Shown: positions 17,388 through 26,129, counted from the first letter of the stretch. The stretch: 64,000 bases of DNA from Vibrio celticus (GCF_024347335.1 NZ_AP025463.1:1054001-1118000), one strand, 5' to 3'. Notes: a model not told the origin generated them from the sequence alone. Numbers and translations: made by a program.

Positions 17388-18692
17388 TTAAGCTTTTGCT
17401 GCTTCAGCTTTTTTGCTCTTATCGAAGACGCCACCTTTAAGAGTTTCAGGCAGTGTTAGCCATAGTAAGCCGGCGATAATCCATACGATTGGTGAGCCCC
17501 ACATTGCTGTTTGTAGGTCGGTACGCTCTTGGATGAAGATAAGAACCATTGGTGCCCACATGCCGATAATACGACCACCATGGAATAAAGCTGCACCATA
17601 GCTACGCAAGCGTGCTGGGAACAATTCAGAGAAGTAACCGCCCCATACTGCAGAAGCAGACAGGCCGAAGTTGTAGATAAGACCTAGAAGGGCCAGCATG
17701 TTTAGGCCGCCAATCATCATGTCGCCAGGTGCGACAAAGAAGATAGAAACCATGATACCTGCGAGGATGAAGCCGAACGCGTTGATCTTACGACCGTACT
17801 TATCTGCTGCCCATCCCCAGAACCAAGCACCGAAGAGTGAACCAAATGCTGAGATAGAGAAGATCAAACCGATGGTTGCACCATCAAACATACGAACATC
17901 TTTCAGGTAGGTAGTTACAAAGCCACCGAAGAATTGGAATCCGTAGAAGTTAAGACCAGAAAGAAGTAAACAAGTAATCGTAATTTTGCGGTAAGGCTTG
18001 CTTAACATCTCACCCCAAGAACCTTTTTTAGCTTCGGTTACTTCTCCAGCTGCATTGGTTGTGGTTTGTTGATCTTCTTCACCGTAGGCGATCACTGTTT
18101 TGTCGCTTGGTAATACAAAGATCATTAACGCTGCTGCTACAAGCGGTGGAATACCACCTACCCACATTAGGCTCTGCCAAGGTGCATCAACACTTGTAAT
18201 GAAGGCTGCGTAAGCACCCATTGCCACTAAAGCAACAGAGAACATTGAAGAAGCAAAAGCAGTCAACTTACCGCGAACCGTTGGTGTAAATAGGCCAATC
18301 ATCAAAGATACAGCTACAGTGAAGTAACCACCTAAAGACAGTCCAATGATGAAACGCATTGCAGCCCAAGTGGCGTAGTCGGTAAACATCATGTTGATGA
18401 TGGTTGCACCACCGTTTAATGCCGTAATTGCTACTAGTGTGGACTTCTTGCCGAACTTGGTTGCGAACCATGCACAGCTCAGTGCACCAATCAGAGCACC
18501 AACAGACTGCCAAGTGTAGAACTGAGCGGTATCAGAAAGGCTAATACCAGCATATTCTTCCACAATGTATGGGCGTACGTAGTCAATAATTACAAAGTTA
18601 TAACAATAAAAAAAGTAACCTACTAGAATTGCTAGATATGCGGCTACCCTTTGAATCATAGGAACTTCGCTCATGTGTTTTTTAATGGTCAT
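17388..18692 (-). CDS. MFS transporter (organic-acid/aromatic-acid type)
   Basis: The 434-residue protein has 12 predicted helices. The MFS motif is seen in the loop after helix 2 (ATKFGKKSTL) and again in the second half (AADKYGRKINAFG). A charged central loop (GEEDQQTTTNAAGEV) divides the two six-helix halves. The overall form is like proton-coupled transporters for sialic or aromatic/organic acids, but the substrate cannot be named. It is the first gene of the minus-strand arm, divergent from the SSS symporter across a 348-bp control region, and probably co-transcribed with the SnoaL-like gene. Confidence 0.85.
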   Translation of the reverse strand: MTIKKHMSEVPMIQRVAAYLAILVGYFFYCYNFVIIDYVRPYIVEEYAGISLSDTAQFYTWQSVGALIGALSCAWFATKFGKKSTLVAITALNGGATIINMMFTDYATWAAMRFIIGLSLGGYFTVAVSLMIGLFTPTVRGKLTAFASSMFSVALVAMGAYAAFITSVDAPWQSLMWVGGIPPLVAAALMIFVLPSDKTVIAYGEEDQQTTTNAAGEVTEAKKGSWGEMLSKPYRKITITCLLLSGLNFYGFQFFGGFVTTYLKDVRMFDGATIGLIFSISAFGSLFGAWFWGWAADKYGRKINAFGFILAGIMVSIFFVAPGDMMIGGLNMLALLGLIYNFGLSASAVWGGYFSELFPARLRSYGAALFHGGRIIGMWAPMVLIFIQERTDLQTAMWGSPIVWIIAGLLWLTLPETLKGGVFDKSKKAEAAKA

Positions 18693-18834
18693 GACCGATA
18701 AACCTTTATTTTATATAGGGTGGTTTTGGTTTTAATTATTGTGTGTTGATTATTTAGCTTCATCACACCGTCTTCATTTCGGGAGAGATAATAGAATTTT
18801 TGTGGTTATTAGATCCGTGATCAAAGTCAATTTT

Positions 18835-18856
18835 AAAATGAGTGCGTACCCATTTT
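18835..18856. promoter_or_regulatory. palindromic LacI-type operator
   Basis: Left arm AAAATGAGTGC and right arm GTACCCATTTT match as inverted repeats at 9 of 11 positions. The core GAGTGCGTACC is the same word as the reverse complement of 14763-14773 apart from one base. A 22-bp even palindrome is typical of LacI-family operators. Confidence 0.65.
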
Positions 18857-18863
18857 GTGCATT

Positions 18864-18885
18864 TTAGTGATCTTGATCTCATTTA
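18864..18885. promoter_or_regulatory. CRP-like site
   Basis: TTAGTGATCTTGATCTCATT resembles the CRP consensus TGTGA-N6-TCACA with GTGATC and GATCTCA half-sites. A second weaker one, CCGTGATCAAAGTCAAT, starts near 18814. Confidence 0.45.
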
Positions 18886-19040
18886 ACTGGGTTTTTGTGC
18901 TTTGTGGGGCGCTTTGAGTGTTTAATCGTCTATCTTAGTGATAATAGTCACACTTATTGTGGGTTTTTGAGGGAAAATATCCATTTTTGAGTACTATTGG
19001 CGGCGAATGATTTGCGACATACAATAAACGGAATCTAAAA

Positions 19041-20582
19041 ATGGTTACGTACTCAAGTTTTGTGGTTATTGCTCTTTATGTGCTAACTACTTTGTTTATC
19101 AGCTACTTAGTTAATAGGCGCTATAGCGTCGGTGGCGACTTTTCGACTGGTGGAAAACAGTTTGGTTGGTTTACGGCAGGTGTGTCGATTCTTGCAACCT
19201 ACATCAGCGCAATGACGTTCGTTGGCATGCCGGGCTGGGTTTATAGCTCAGGTATGGAAGCGATGAGCGTACATTTGAACTATCCAATAGTGATCTTTTT
19301 CACTGTGCTTTTCTTTGTTCCGGTGTTTTACAAGCTCGGCCTAACCTCGATTTACGAATACCTAGAGCACCGCTTTGGCGTCGTTGCTCGCACGATCAAT
19401 TCCATCGTGTTCATTGTGGTTCAGTGTATTTCGGCAGGGGTTATTCTGTATGCGGTAGCCTTGATCTTAGTGCAAGTGCTGCCAGTGAGTATCTCTGAGG
19501 CGATTATCTACATCAGCGTATTTACTGCGTTGTATACCTATGCGGGTGGTATCTCGACAGTAATCTGGACTGACATGCTTCAGTCAGCAGTGTTGATTAT
19601 CGGCAGCATTGCGATCTTTGTTTTATTGCTGATGAAAATCGATGCGGGCGAGATGTTGTCTCCTGAACATTTGAATATCATCAATCTCGATTTTGACTTA
19701 GGCGTTGATACCACATTGTGGGCCGGCGTAGTGGCTGTGAGCTTCTTGCATCTGAGTGTGTATGGCACTAACCAACTGATTATTCAAAGAACATTGGCGA
19801 CTAAGTGCGTTAAGACAGCGCAAAAGTCGATGTTGCTTTGTGGCTACGGTGCATTCTTTGTTTATCTGTTCTTTGCTGTGATGGGGGTGCTGTTAAGTGT
19901 CTTTTATCAAGACAGCAGTTTTGAAAACAGCAACGAAGTGATTCTCGATTTTGTGTTTAACCATACCAACCCAATCATTGTTGGTTTGGTGATCTCAGCA
20001 CTTTCGGCTGCGGCAATGTCGACATTGGATTCCACCTATAACTCAATGGCGACGGTCGCAACGTTCGATTTCTATAAGCGCTTCTTCCGTAAGCAAGCCT
20101 CTGACGCGCACTATGAATCGGTTGCTAGAAAAATGAGCCTGGTTGCTGCAGCGTCGGTTGTTGTGCCTGCGTTACTGGCTGTTTCTAATGAATCTGTACT
20201 TAAAACGATTGCGAGCCTAACCTCCATTTTTGTCGGTATTCGCCTTGGCTCTTTCATCTTGGGTTTGTTTTTCAAACAAGCAAACGAGAAAGGGGTAATT
20301 GCGGGCAGTATTGGCAGTGTGGCTGTCGTATTCATCGCCAAATACAGCGGAATAGCTTGGCCTTGGTTTGCCTTGATTGGCACCGTGGTTTTCTTAGTGT
20401 TAGGTGTTGTTGTGAGCCGCTTCTGGGGAGAGGTAACCGAGCAACAAAATGAATTTATAGCCAAGCAAAAGCATTTGTTTGCAAAGCCTACCGCGAGTCA
20501 TTACGGCTTGTTGGTGTTCGCTGTTGTGACGATTGCTGCTTGTACTGTTATCCCTGATTGGCTTTATGCCGCTCTTTCTTAA
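19041..20582 (+). CDS. sodium:solute symporter (SSS family)
   Basis: The 513-residue protein has about 13 helices. GKQFGWFTAGVSILATYISA near 38-57 is the first unwound-helix region that binds sodium and substrate in SSS transporters. SALSAAAMSTLDSTYNSMAT near 314-333 contains the helix-8 sodium site serines and threonines. The substrate cannot be deduced; sugars, sugar acids and amino acids are all carried by the family. Its start codon overlaps an operator-like TACGTACTCAA word at 19046. The serine deaminase gene starts 26 bases after its stop, so the two are an operon. Confidence 0.87.
   Translation: MVTYSSFVVIALYVLTTLFISYLVNRRYSVGGDFSTGGKQFGWFTAGVSILATYISAMTFVGMPGWVYSSGMEAMSVHLNYPIVIFFTVLFFVPVFYKLGLTSIYEYLEHRFGVVARTINSIVFIVVQCISAGVILYAVALILVQVLPVSISEAIIYISVFTALYTYAGGISTVIWTDMLQSAVLIIGSIAIFVLLLMKIDAGEMLSPEHLNIINLDFDLGVDTTLWAGVVAVSFLHLSVYGTNQLIIQRTLATKCVKTAQKSMLLCGYGAFFVYLFFAVMGVLLSVFYQDSSFENSNEVILDFVFNHTNPIIVGLVISALSAAAMSTLDSTYNSMATVATFDFYKRFFRKQASDAHYESVARKMSLVAAASVVVPALLAVSNESVLKTIASLTSIFVGIRLGSFILGLFFKQANEKGVIAGSIGSVAVVFIAKYSGIAWPWFALIGTVVFLVLGVVVSRFWGEVTEQQNEFIAKQKHLFAKPTASHYGLLVFAVVTIAACTVIPDWLYAALS
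19046..19056. promoter_or_regulatory. operator-like word at the SSS start codon
   Basis: TACGTACTCAA, identical to 14766-14776 upstream of the LacI gene, begins 5 bases into the coding region. It could be chance, since it is coding sequence, but the exact 11-base match favours an operator. Confidence 0.35.
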
Positions 20583-20608
20583 TTGACCGATTTTTTACTG
20601 GTATATCT

Positions 20609-21979
20609 ATGTTATCGATCTTTGATATCTACAAAATTGGTGTTGGGCCATCGAGCTCTCACACCAACGGCCCAATGATTGCGGGTTTCCATTTCACACA
20701 ATTAATCGCTGATAAAATCGCTGAAGTGACGCGTGTTCAGGTGGATTTATACGGTTCTTTGTCATTGACTGGCATAGGTCACCACACCGACAGAGCTACA
20801 ATATTGGGGCTACTCGGCAATAAGCCAGACACCATCAAAATCACCAGCGCAAACCAAGCAATGCGTCATGCTGTAGACAGTGGTGAGATGGATTTTGCGG
20901 GCACAAAGCACATTGCCTTCAACTACGAAACCGACATGTTGTTCCACAAAGACAATCTGCCTTTGCATGAAAATGGCATGATGATTACTGCATTCGACCA
21001 GAGTGGCAACGTGATTGTCGATGAAACTTATTATTCGATTGGCGGCGGTTTTATCGCAACTGCTGATGAACTGCAAAATGGTACTCAAACCCAAGCGGTA
21101 GAAGTCCCTTTTCCGTTCAAAAATGCCGATGAAATGCTTCAACATGCTGACAATAGTGGGATGAGCCTCGGTGGCATGATTCTAAAAAATGAAGCGGAGT
21201 TCGAAGGCGCTGACATTATTTCAGAGAAAGCGGATCAAATCTGGCGAGTGATGAGTCGTTGTATGGAACGCGGCTTTGAAACCGAAGGCATTCTTGATGG
21301 TGGTTTGAACGTGACTCGTCGTGCGCCTAATTTGCTTAAGAAGCTCGAAGCAAATGCGGCGGTTGAAAACGACCCAATGGAAATCATGGATTGGATTAAC
21401 TTGTTTGCGTTTGCGGTTAGCGAAGAAAATGCGGCTGGTGGCCAAGTTGTCACATCTCCAACCAATGGTGCAGCGGGCGTTATTCCTGCTGTGTTGATGT
21501 ACTACCATCGCTTCATTAAAGAGTTGGATACAAAGCAGTTAAAAGATTTCTTAGCGGTATCAGGCGCGATTGGTATTCTGTACAAAACCAACGCTTCAAT
21601 CTCTGGTGCGGAAGTTGGGTGCCAAGGTGAAGTAGGGGTGTCGTCTTCTATGGCAGCGGCTGGATTAACGGCACTTCGTGGTGGCAGTAATGAGCAGATC
21701 TGCATTGCGGCGGAAATCGCGATGGAACACTCGTTGGGTATGACCTGTGACCCAATTGGCGGCTTGGTTCAAGTACCGTGTATCGAGCGAAATGCGATGG
21801 GCGCGATGAAAGCCATCAACGCATCACGCATGGCTTTGAAGCGCAACAGTAAGTCTTTGATCTCGTTAGATAAGGTCATTGCGACCATGTATCAAACGGG
21901 TAAAGACATGAACAAGAAGTATCGTGAAACATCACTCGGTGGTTTAGCCTTGATCCATCTGGCTCATCCTTGTGAATAG
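20609..21979 (+). CDS. sdaA: L-serine ammonia-lyase, iron-sulfur dependent, single chain
   Basis: The 456-residue enzyme starts MLSIFDIYKIGVGPSSSHTN, the beta-domain signature of one-chain bacterial L-serine deaminases. The C-terminal alpha-domain has GAEVGCQGEVGVSSSMAAAG and MTCDPIGGLVQVPC, which carry the cysteines of the [4Fe-4S] site. It converts L-serine to pyruvate and ammonia in the cytoplasm. I use the ATG at 20609, as the frame upstream overlaps the symporter. It lies 26 bases behind the SSS gene and is followed by a terminator at 22012. The pairing implies that the imported substrate is serine or yields serine. Confidence 0.93.
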   Translation: MLSIFDIYKIGVGPSSSHTNGPMIAGFHFTQLIADKIAEVTRVQVDLYGSLSLTGIGHHTDRATILGLLGNKPDTIKITSANQAMRHAVDSGEMDFAGTKHIAFNYETDMLFHKDNLPLHENGMMITAFDQSGNVIVDETYYSIGGGFIATADELQNGTQTQAVEVPFPFKNADEMLQHADNSGMSLGGMILKNEAEFEGADIISEKADQIWRVMSRCMERGFETEGILDGGLNVTRRAPNLLKKLEANAAVENDPMEIMDWINLFAFAVSEENAAGGQVVTSPTNGAAGVIPAVLMYYHRFIKELDTKQLKDFLAVSGAIGILYKTNASISGAEVGCQGEVGVSSSMAAAGLTALRGGSNEQICIAAEIAMEHSLGMTCDPIGGLVQVPCIERNAMGAMKAINASRMALKRNSKSLISLDKVIATMYQTGKDMNKKYRETSLGGLALIHLAHPCE

Positions 21980-22011
21980 CTAAGCCAGTTAACCCAGTAA
22001 ATAATAACGTT

Positions 22012-22058
22012 AAGCCCAGAGCTTTAGACTTGAGAAATCTATCGCGGCTGGGCTTTTT
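22012..22058 (+). terminator. rho-independent terminator after L-serine ammonia-lyase
   Basis: AAGCCCAG and CTGGGCTT pair across a 28-base loop and are followed by TTTTTG. Confidence 0.7.
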
Positions 22059-22097
22059 GTTTGATGTGTTTGATGTGTTTTAGGGAGAGACAGTTAG

Positions 22098-22583
22098 CTA
22101 ATCTGAAAGCGGTAATCGATAGCTGTTTTTCAACTCTTTTACTGAGATGTTCGACTGAATCGCGCTCACACCTTTGACTCTTCTGATCGAGCTAATACGC
22201 TCAAAGTACTCTTCTAAATCTTTCGCCAACACTTGCACCATGTAATCGGCGCCGCCTGCAATGCAGTGACACATAGGAATCCAATCGGTTACCGCGACAA
22301 ACTCTTCGAACGGTTCTGTGTTTTCTACTTCATGATTGCCTAGTGTTACAAGGGTAAAACCAGCCACATGAAAGCCTAATTTCTTGCGATTCAGCTTAGC
22401 GGCGTAACCATCGATATAGCCTGTTTCTTCCATGCGTTTCCAACGACGCCAGCATGGGGTTTCGCTGAGGTTGACCTTCTCTGCGAGCTTGCTGTTGCTC
22501 ATGCGTCCGTCTTGCTGGATATGCTCTAAGATGGCGATATCTGTGTCATCTAACACTTCTTTGGTGGATTCTTTCTGTTTCAT
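22098..22583 (-). CDS. Lrp/AsnC-family transcriptional regulator
   Basis: The 161-residue protein has an N-terminal helix-turn-helix (LDDTDIAILEHIQQDGRMSN, then KLAEKVNLSETPCWRRWKR) and a C-terminal RAM domain (HVAGFTLVTLGNHE, ADYMVQVLAKDLEEY). It should bind DNA as an octamer or dimer and sense an amino acid. It is divergent from the LysE-type exporter at 22706, a classical regulator/exporter arrangement, so it probably activates the exporter when its amino acid accumulates. GTTTTAGAAAAG around 22590 is in the shared 122-bp promoter region. Confidence 0.9.
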   Translation of the reverse strand: MKQKESTKEVLDDTDIAILEHIQQDGRMSNSKLAEKVNLSETPCWRRWKRMEETGYIDGYAAKLNRKKLGFHVAGFTLVTLGNHEVENTEPFEEFVAVTDWIPMCHCIAGGADYMVQVLAKDLEEYFERISSIRRVKGVSAIQSNISVKELKNSYRLPLSD

Positions 22584-22705
22584 GGTTATTTTAGAAAAGT
22601 CTTGCTCAAATTTGGATTAATATTAGCCTATATAGCAATTTAATTCCTAGTCGAATCTGTAAACTCTCCCCCTATAAATACTTTACTTATTAGGAGTGAG
22701 AGGAA

Positions 22706-23305
22706 ATGAGCTCTCAATTAATGCTGGCGTTCTTGCTATTTTCAACATCAATTGCAATTACCCCTGGGGCAGGCAATATCGCATTACTTGGGATTTCAAG
22801 TCGTTATGGATTTGCTGCGACTTTACCTTTTATCTCTGGGAACGCTGTTGGCATCATCATCGTATTGGCGGGTTCTAGTGTCGGTTTGGTGAGCCTATTT
22901 ACCCTTTACCCGGAGCTATACAATATTTTGAAATACGCGGGTGCGGCTTATTTGCTGTTCATGGCGTGGTCGATTGCGAACATGCAAATCGAAGAGAGCA
23001 CGACCGACAATCGTTCAGGTTTTATGTCTGGTGTGTTGGTGCAGGTGTTAAACCCTAAAGGTTGGATAGCGTCATTAACCGTGTTTTCACAGTTCATTAC
23101 TCCGAACGCAGATTACTTGATTCAAGTAGTGACCATTATCGCGGGTATGGTGATTACTGGTGTACCGTGCATGTTGGTGTGGGCGTATTGCGGCACCATG
23201 CTTAAAAAGTTGCTGCAATCACCAAAACAGATGATGTTTGTGAACCGTTGCTTGGGCGGAAGCTTAGCGATGGTGGTTGCCTTTATGCTTTATCAACCGG
23301 CGTAA
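22706..23305 (+). CDS. LysE-family amino-acid exporter
   Basis: This 199-residue protein has six predicted helices and the N-terminal ITPGAGNIALLGISSRYG loop of LysE/RhtB exporters near residues 19-36. VQVLNPKGWIASLTVFSQF near 112-130 is the second conserved loop. GAGAGG precedes the ATG. It is divergently transcribed from an Lrp-type regulator, implying amino-acid-induced export. It is distinct in sequence from the LysE-type gene at 4212. Confidence 0.87.
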   Translation: MSSQLMLAFLLFSTSIAITPGAGNIALLGISSRYGFAATLPFISGNAVGIIIVLAGSSVGLVSLFTLYPELYNILKYAGAAYLLFMAWSIANMQIEESTTDNRSGFMSGVLVQVLNPKGWIASLTVFSQFITPNADYLIQVVTIIAGMVITGVPCMLVWAYCGTMLKKLLQSPKQMMFVNRCLGGSLAMVVAFMLYQPA

Positions 23306-23311
23306 ATCACA

Positions 23312-23346
23312 AAGAAAAAAACCACTCCTAAATCCATAGGAGTGGC
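23312..23346 (-). terminator. rho-independent terminator of ahpF
   Basis: CCACTCCTA and TAGGAGTGG form a perfect 9-bp stem. The A-run at 23312-23322 becomes a U-tail on the minus strand, so it ends the ahpF transcript. It also lies just after the convergent LysE gene. Confidence 0.8.
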
Positions 23347-23441
23347 GTCTAAATGTCGACTAAGTCGTTAACAGTAAAGAATTAAGTTAACAAATATTTA
23401 AGGAACTTGAGTTAAAAGCTTTAAGCTTTTAAGTATAAAGG

Positions 23442-25034
23442 TTAAGCAGTTTCAGCCTCTTTAACTGGAGCTGAGTTACGGATTAGGTGGTCAAATGCAC
23501 CTAAGCTTGCTTTCGCACCTTCACCCATCGCAATGATGATCTGTTTGTAAGGTACGGTTGTTACGTCACCCGCTGCGAATACACCTTTCATTGATGTTGC
23601 GCCATGAGCGTTAATTTCAATTTCACCGCGTGGTGACAGCTCAACTTTCGAACCCTTCAACCATTCGCTGTTTGGCATCAGGCCGATTTGAACAAAGATA
23701 CCCGCGAGTTCTATCTGTTTAAGTTCATCGGTGTTGCGGTCTTTGTATTCCAGACCGGTTACACGGTTGCCATCACCAATCACTTGCGTTGTTTGAGCCA
23801 TCTTGATGATTTCGATGTTTGGTGTTGCGTTTGCTTTGTCGATAAGCACTTGGTCGGCACGCAGTGTGTCTGCAAATTCAAGTACGGTTACGTGTTCAAC
23901 AATACCCGCTAAATCAATTGCCGCTTCAATACCTGAGTTACCACCACCGATAACCGCTGTTTTCTTACCTTTGAACAATGGACCGTCACAGTGTGGGCAG
24001 TAAGCGACGCCTTTATTGCGGTACTCTTGCTCACCCGGAACGTTCATTTCACGCCAGCGAGCACCGGTACTTGTGATAACCGTGCGAGCTCGTAGTGTTG
24101 CGCCGCTCTCTAGCTCAACGTGGATGTAGCCGTCTTCTGTGTCTTCTGCTGCAATGATGTTTGCAGCGCGCTGCTCAGTCATCACTTCAACACCGTACTC
24201 TTTTACGTGCTCTTCAAGGCTTGCCACTAATTTAGGGCCAGTTGTCGCTTTCACTGAGATAAAGTTCTCAATCGCCATGGTGTCCATCACTTGGCCGCCG
24301 AATCGGTCAGCAACCACACCTGTGCGAATGCCTTTACGTGCAGCATAAATTGCCGCTGAAGAACCTGCAGGGCCGCCGCCTACAACCAATACATCAAAGG
24401 GTGCTTGTTGGTTTAGGTTTGCTGCTTTCTTTTCCGCTGCGCCTGAATCAACCTTGTTGAGGATCTCTGCCAGTGACATACGGCCTTGACCAAATAGCTC
24501 ACCATTAACGAACACACTTGGTACTGCCATGATGTCGCGAGACTTCACTTCATCTTGGAATGCTGCGCCATCAATCATTGTTGTCTTAACCAGAGGGTTA
24601 ATCGCCGACATCATGTTGAATGCCTGAACCACTTCTGGACAGTTTTGGCATGAGAGTGAGATGAAAATCTCTACATTAAGCTCTTGGTCGAGCTCTTTAA
24701 TTTGCTCGATTACGTCCGCTTCAAGCTTGATAGGGTGACCACCGCTATGAAGCAGTGCTAGAACCAGTGACGTGAACTCGTGACCCATTGGTAAACCGGC
24801 GAAACCAATCGCAGTACCTTTTTCTTGGTTCACTACCTGCATGATAGGGCTGCGCGTGCTTGCGCTATCATCACGAGTTACTTCAATCTTGTCGGTTAAA
24901 GACGCGATGTCATTCGCCAGATCTTGAAGTTTGTTCGCGGTGTCGCTGCCATCCAGGCTAAGGACTAACTGAACATTGGTTTTTAGGTTTTCTAGGTATG
25001 CTTTTAGCTGCTGCTTCATTGCTTGATCTAACAT
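23442..25034 (-). CDS. ahpF: alkyl hydroperoxide reductase subunit F
   Basis: The 530-residue flavoprotein transfers electrons from NADH to AhpC. Its N-terminal double-thioredoxin-like domain has the redox pair C129/C132 in SLSCQNCPE. The thioredoxin-reductase-like part has the FAD GGGPAGSSAAIYAARKG motif and the CPHCDGP dithiol. An NADPH/NADH-type GGGNSGIEAA motif and the final GVFAAGDVTT FAD contact follow. The start at 25034 (MLDQAMKQQ) matches family length; upstream residues in frame are not conserved. It lies 198 bases behind ahpC and shares its regulation. Confidence 0.95.
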   Translation of the reverse strand: MLDQAMKQQLKAYLENLKTNVQLVLSLDGSDTANKLQDLANDIASLTDKIEVTRDDSASTRSPIMQVVNQEKGTAIGFAGLPMGHEFTSLVLALLHSGGHPIKLEADVIEQIKELDQELNVEIFISLSCQNCPEVVQAFNMMSAINPLVKTTMIDGAAFQDEVKSRDIMAVPSVFVNGELFGQGRMSLAEILNKVDSGAAEKKAANLNQQAPFDVLVVGGGPAGSSAAIYAARKGIRTGVVADRFGGQVMDTMAIENFISVKATTGPKLVASLEEHVKEYGVEVMTEQRAANIIAAEDTEDGYIHVELESGATLRARTVITSTGARWREMNVPGEQEYRNKGVAYCPHCDGPLFKGKKTAVIGGGNSGIEAAIDLAGIVEHVTVLEFADTLRADQVLIDKANATPNIEIIKMAQTTQVIGDGNRVTGLEYKDRNTDELKQIELAGIFVQIGLMPNSEWLKGSKVELSPRGEIEINAHGATSMKGVFAAGDVTTVPYKQIIIAMGEGAKASLGAFDHLIRNSAPVKEAETA

Positions 25035-25232
25035 AATCGTGCCTGCTCTTAAATTCTGTGTCTTGGTATTGACCAATACCTTCTTGCTGAAAAAGGAAAA
25101 TAAAAAGGGGGCGCAAGTCGGCAAATATTGTGGTGTTGATGTTTTGAAAGGGTGGCGCGCGACTGCCCTTTAGGAGGGGGGCCGAAGCGCGCCTGTAGAA
25201 CCGTTTAGCTATTCTTGTTAGGTAGGCTTAGA

Positions 25233-25790
25233 TTAAATCTTGCCTACTAGGTCTAGAGATGGAGCTAGAGTCTCTTCGCCTTCTTTCCATTTAGCTGGGC
25301 AAACTTCACCTGGGTTAGCGGCTACGTATTGTGCTGCTTTAACCTTGCGTAGTAGGTCTTCTGCGTCACGGCCGATGCCTTCAGCTGTGATTTCCATTGC
25401 TTGGATAACGCCTTCAGGGTCGATTAGGAACGTTGCACGGTTTGCAAGGCCTTGACCTTCACGCATAACGTTGAAGTTATTTGTGATGTTGCCCGTTTGG
25501 TCACCTACCATGAAGTATTCGATAGTGCCGATTTTGTCAGAAGTATCGTGCCATGCTTTGTGAGAGAAGTGAGTGTCAGTTGATACTGAGTAAACTTCTA
25601 CGCCGCGAGATTGAAGCTCTGCGTATTTGTCTTGCAGGTCAACTAGCTCAGTTGGACATACAAATGTGAAGTCTGCTGGGTAGAAGAAGAATACAGCCCA
25701 CTTGCCTTTAACGTCTTGCTCAGTGATTTCTACGAATTCGCCGTTTTTGAATGCTGTTGCGTTGAATGGTTTGATTTCTGTGTTGATCAT
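25233..25790 (-). CDS. ahpC: alkyl hydroperoxide reductase subunit C (typical 2-Cys peroxiredoxin)
   Basis: The 185-residue peroxiredoxin has the peroxidatic cysteine C45 in YPADFTFVCPTE and the resolving cysteine C164 in NPGEVCPAKW. That is the AhpC/Prx1 arrangement in which the disulfide forms between subunits. It reduces hydrogen peroxide, organic peroxides and peroxynitrite using AhpF. GAGGG lies before the ATG. An OxyR-like tandem palindrome at 25898-25932, about 108 bases upstream, supports peroxide induction. Confidence 0.96.
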   Translation of the reverse strand: MINTEIKPFNATAFKNGEFVEITEQDVKGKWAVFFFYPADFTFVCPTELVDLQDKYAELQSRGVEVYSVSTDTHFSHKAWHDTSDKIGTIEYFMVGDQTGNITNNFNVMREGQGLANRATFLIDPEGVIQAMEITAEGIGRDAEDLLRKVKAAQYVAANPGEVCPAKWKEGEETLAPSLDLVGKI

Positions 25791-25897
25791 GATTTGACCC
25801 TCTTTCTAATTTGTAGTGTTTAACGCTATCCCGCGTCGATGTAGATATATTGCATTGCCACCGAAAATTAGTGAAATCGGACATTTCTATAGATTCA

Positions 25898-25932
25898 ATA
25901 GGCGAATCCTATCTTTGATAGAAGAAAGCTAT
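25898..25932. promoter_or_regulatory. OxyR-like tandem binding site upstream of ahpC
   Basis: ATAGGCGAATCCTAT and ATAGAAGAAAGCTAT follow each other with a 5-bp spacer. Each fits the OxyR half-unit ATAG-N7-CTAT. The known spacer is 7, so helical phasing is slightly short. A further CTAT at 25888 extends the pattern one step to the left. Confidence 0.7.
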
Positions 25933-26038
25933 CAACAAAAACGATTAACAAAAGCCATCAAATATCAACACCTCCCAATTTGAGTAGCTATGCTCTTTAG
26001 GTTGTTCTCTCTATTGGGCTTATCTCTATTGGTGTGCG

Positions 26039-26062
26039 TATCTATGTATCTATGTATCTATG
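26039..26062. repeat. short tandem repeat, three copies of TATCTATG
   Basis: Three exact 8-bp copies run back to back between ahpC and the first VOC gene, followed by TAGGTAGG. Such tracts can slip during replication. No gene lies across it. Confidence 0.9.
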
Positions 26063-26129
26063 TAGGTAGGGGGAGGTATGGCTTCTTTACGTGAGTTGAG
26101 TTGTTATACCAAACTGTGAATAACAAAAT

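Larger units (their letters stand above)
18693..19040. promoter_or_regulatory. divergent control region of the LacI-linked island
   Basis: This 348-bp gap separates divergent MFS and SSS genes. It contains no gene-like frame. It holds the LacI-type palindrome at 18835-18856, two CRP-like sites (about 18809-18830 and 18864-18885), and a further GAGTAC word near 18988. The arrangement suggests repression lifted by inducer plus cAMP-CRP activation. Confidence 0.6.

Noticed and set aside
20111..20464. 117-residue frame antisense to the SSS symporter
   Set aside because: It is a shadow of the symporter with no start signal and Thr/Pro/Ala-rich composition.
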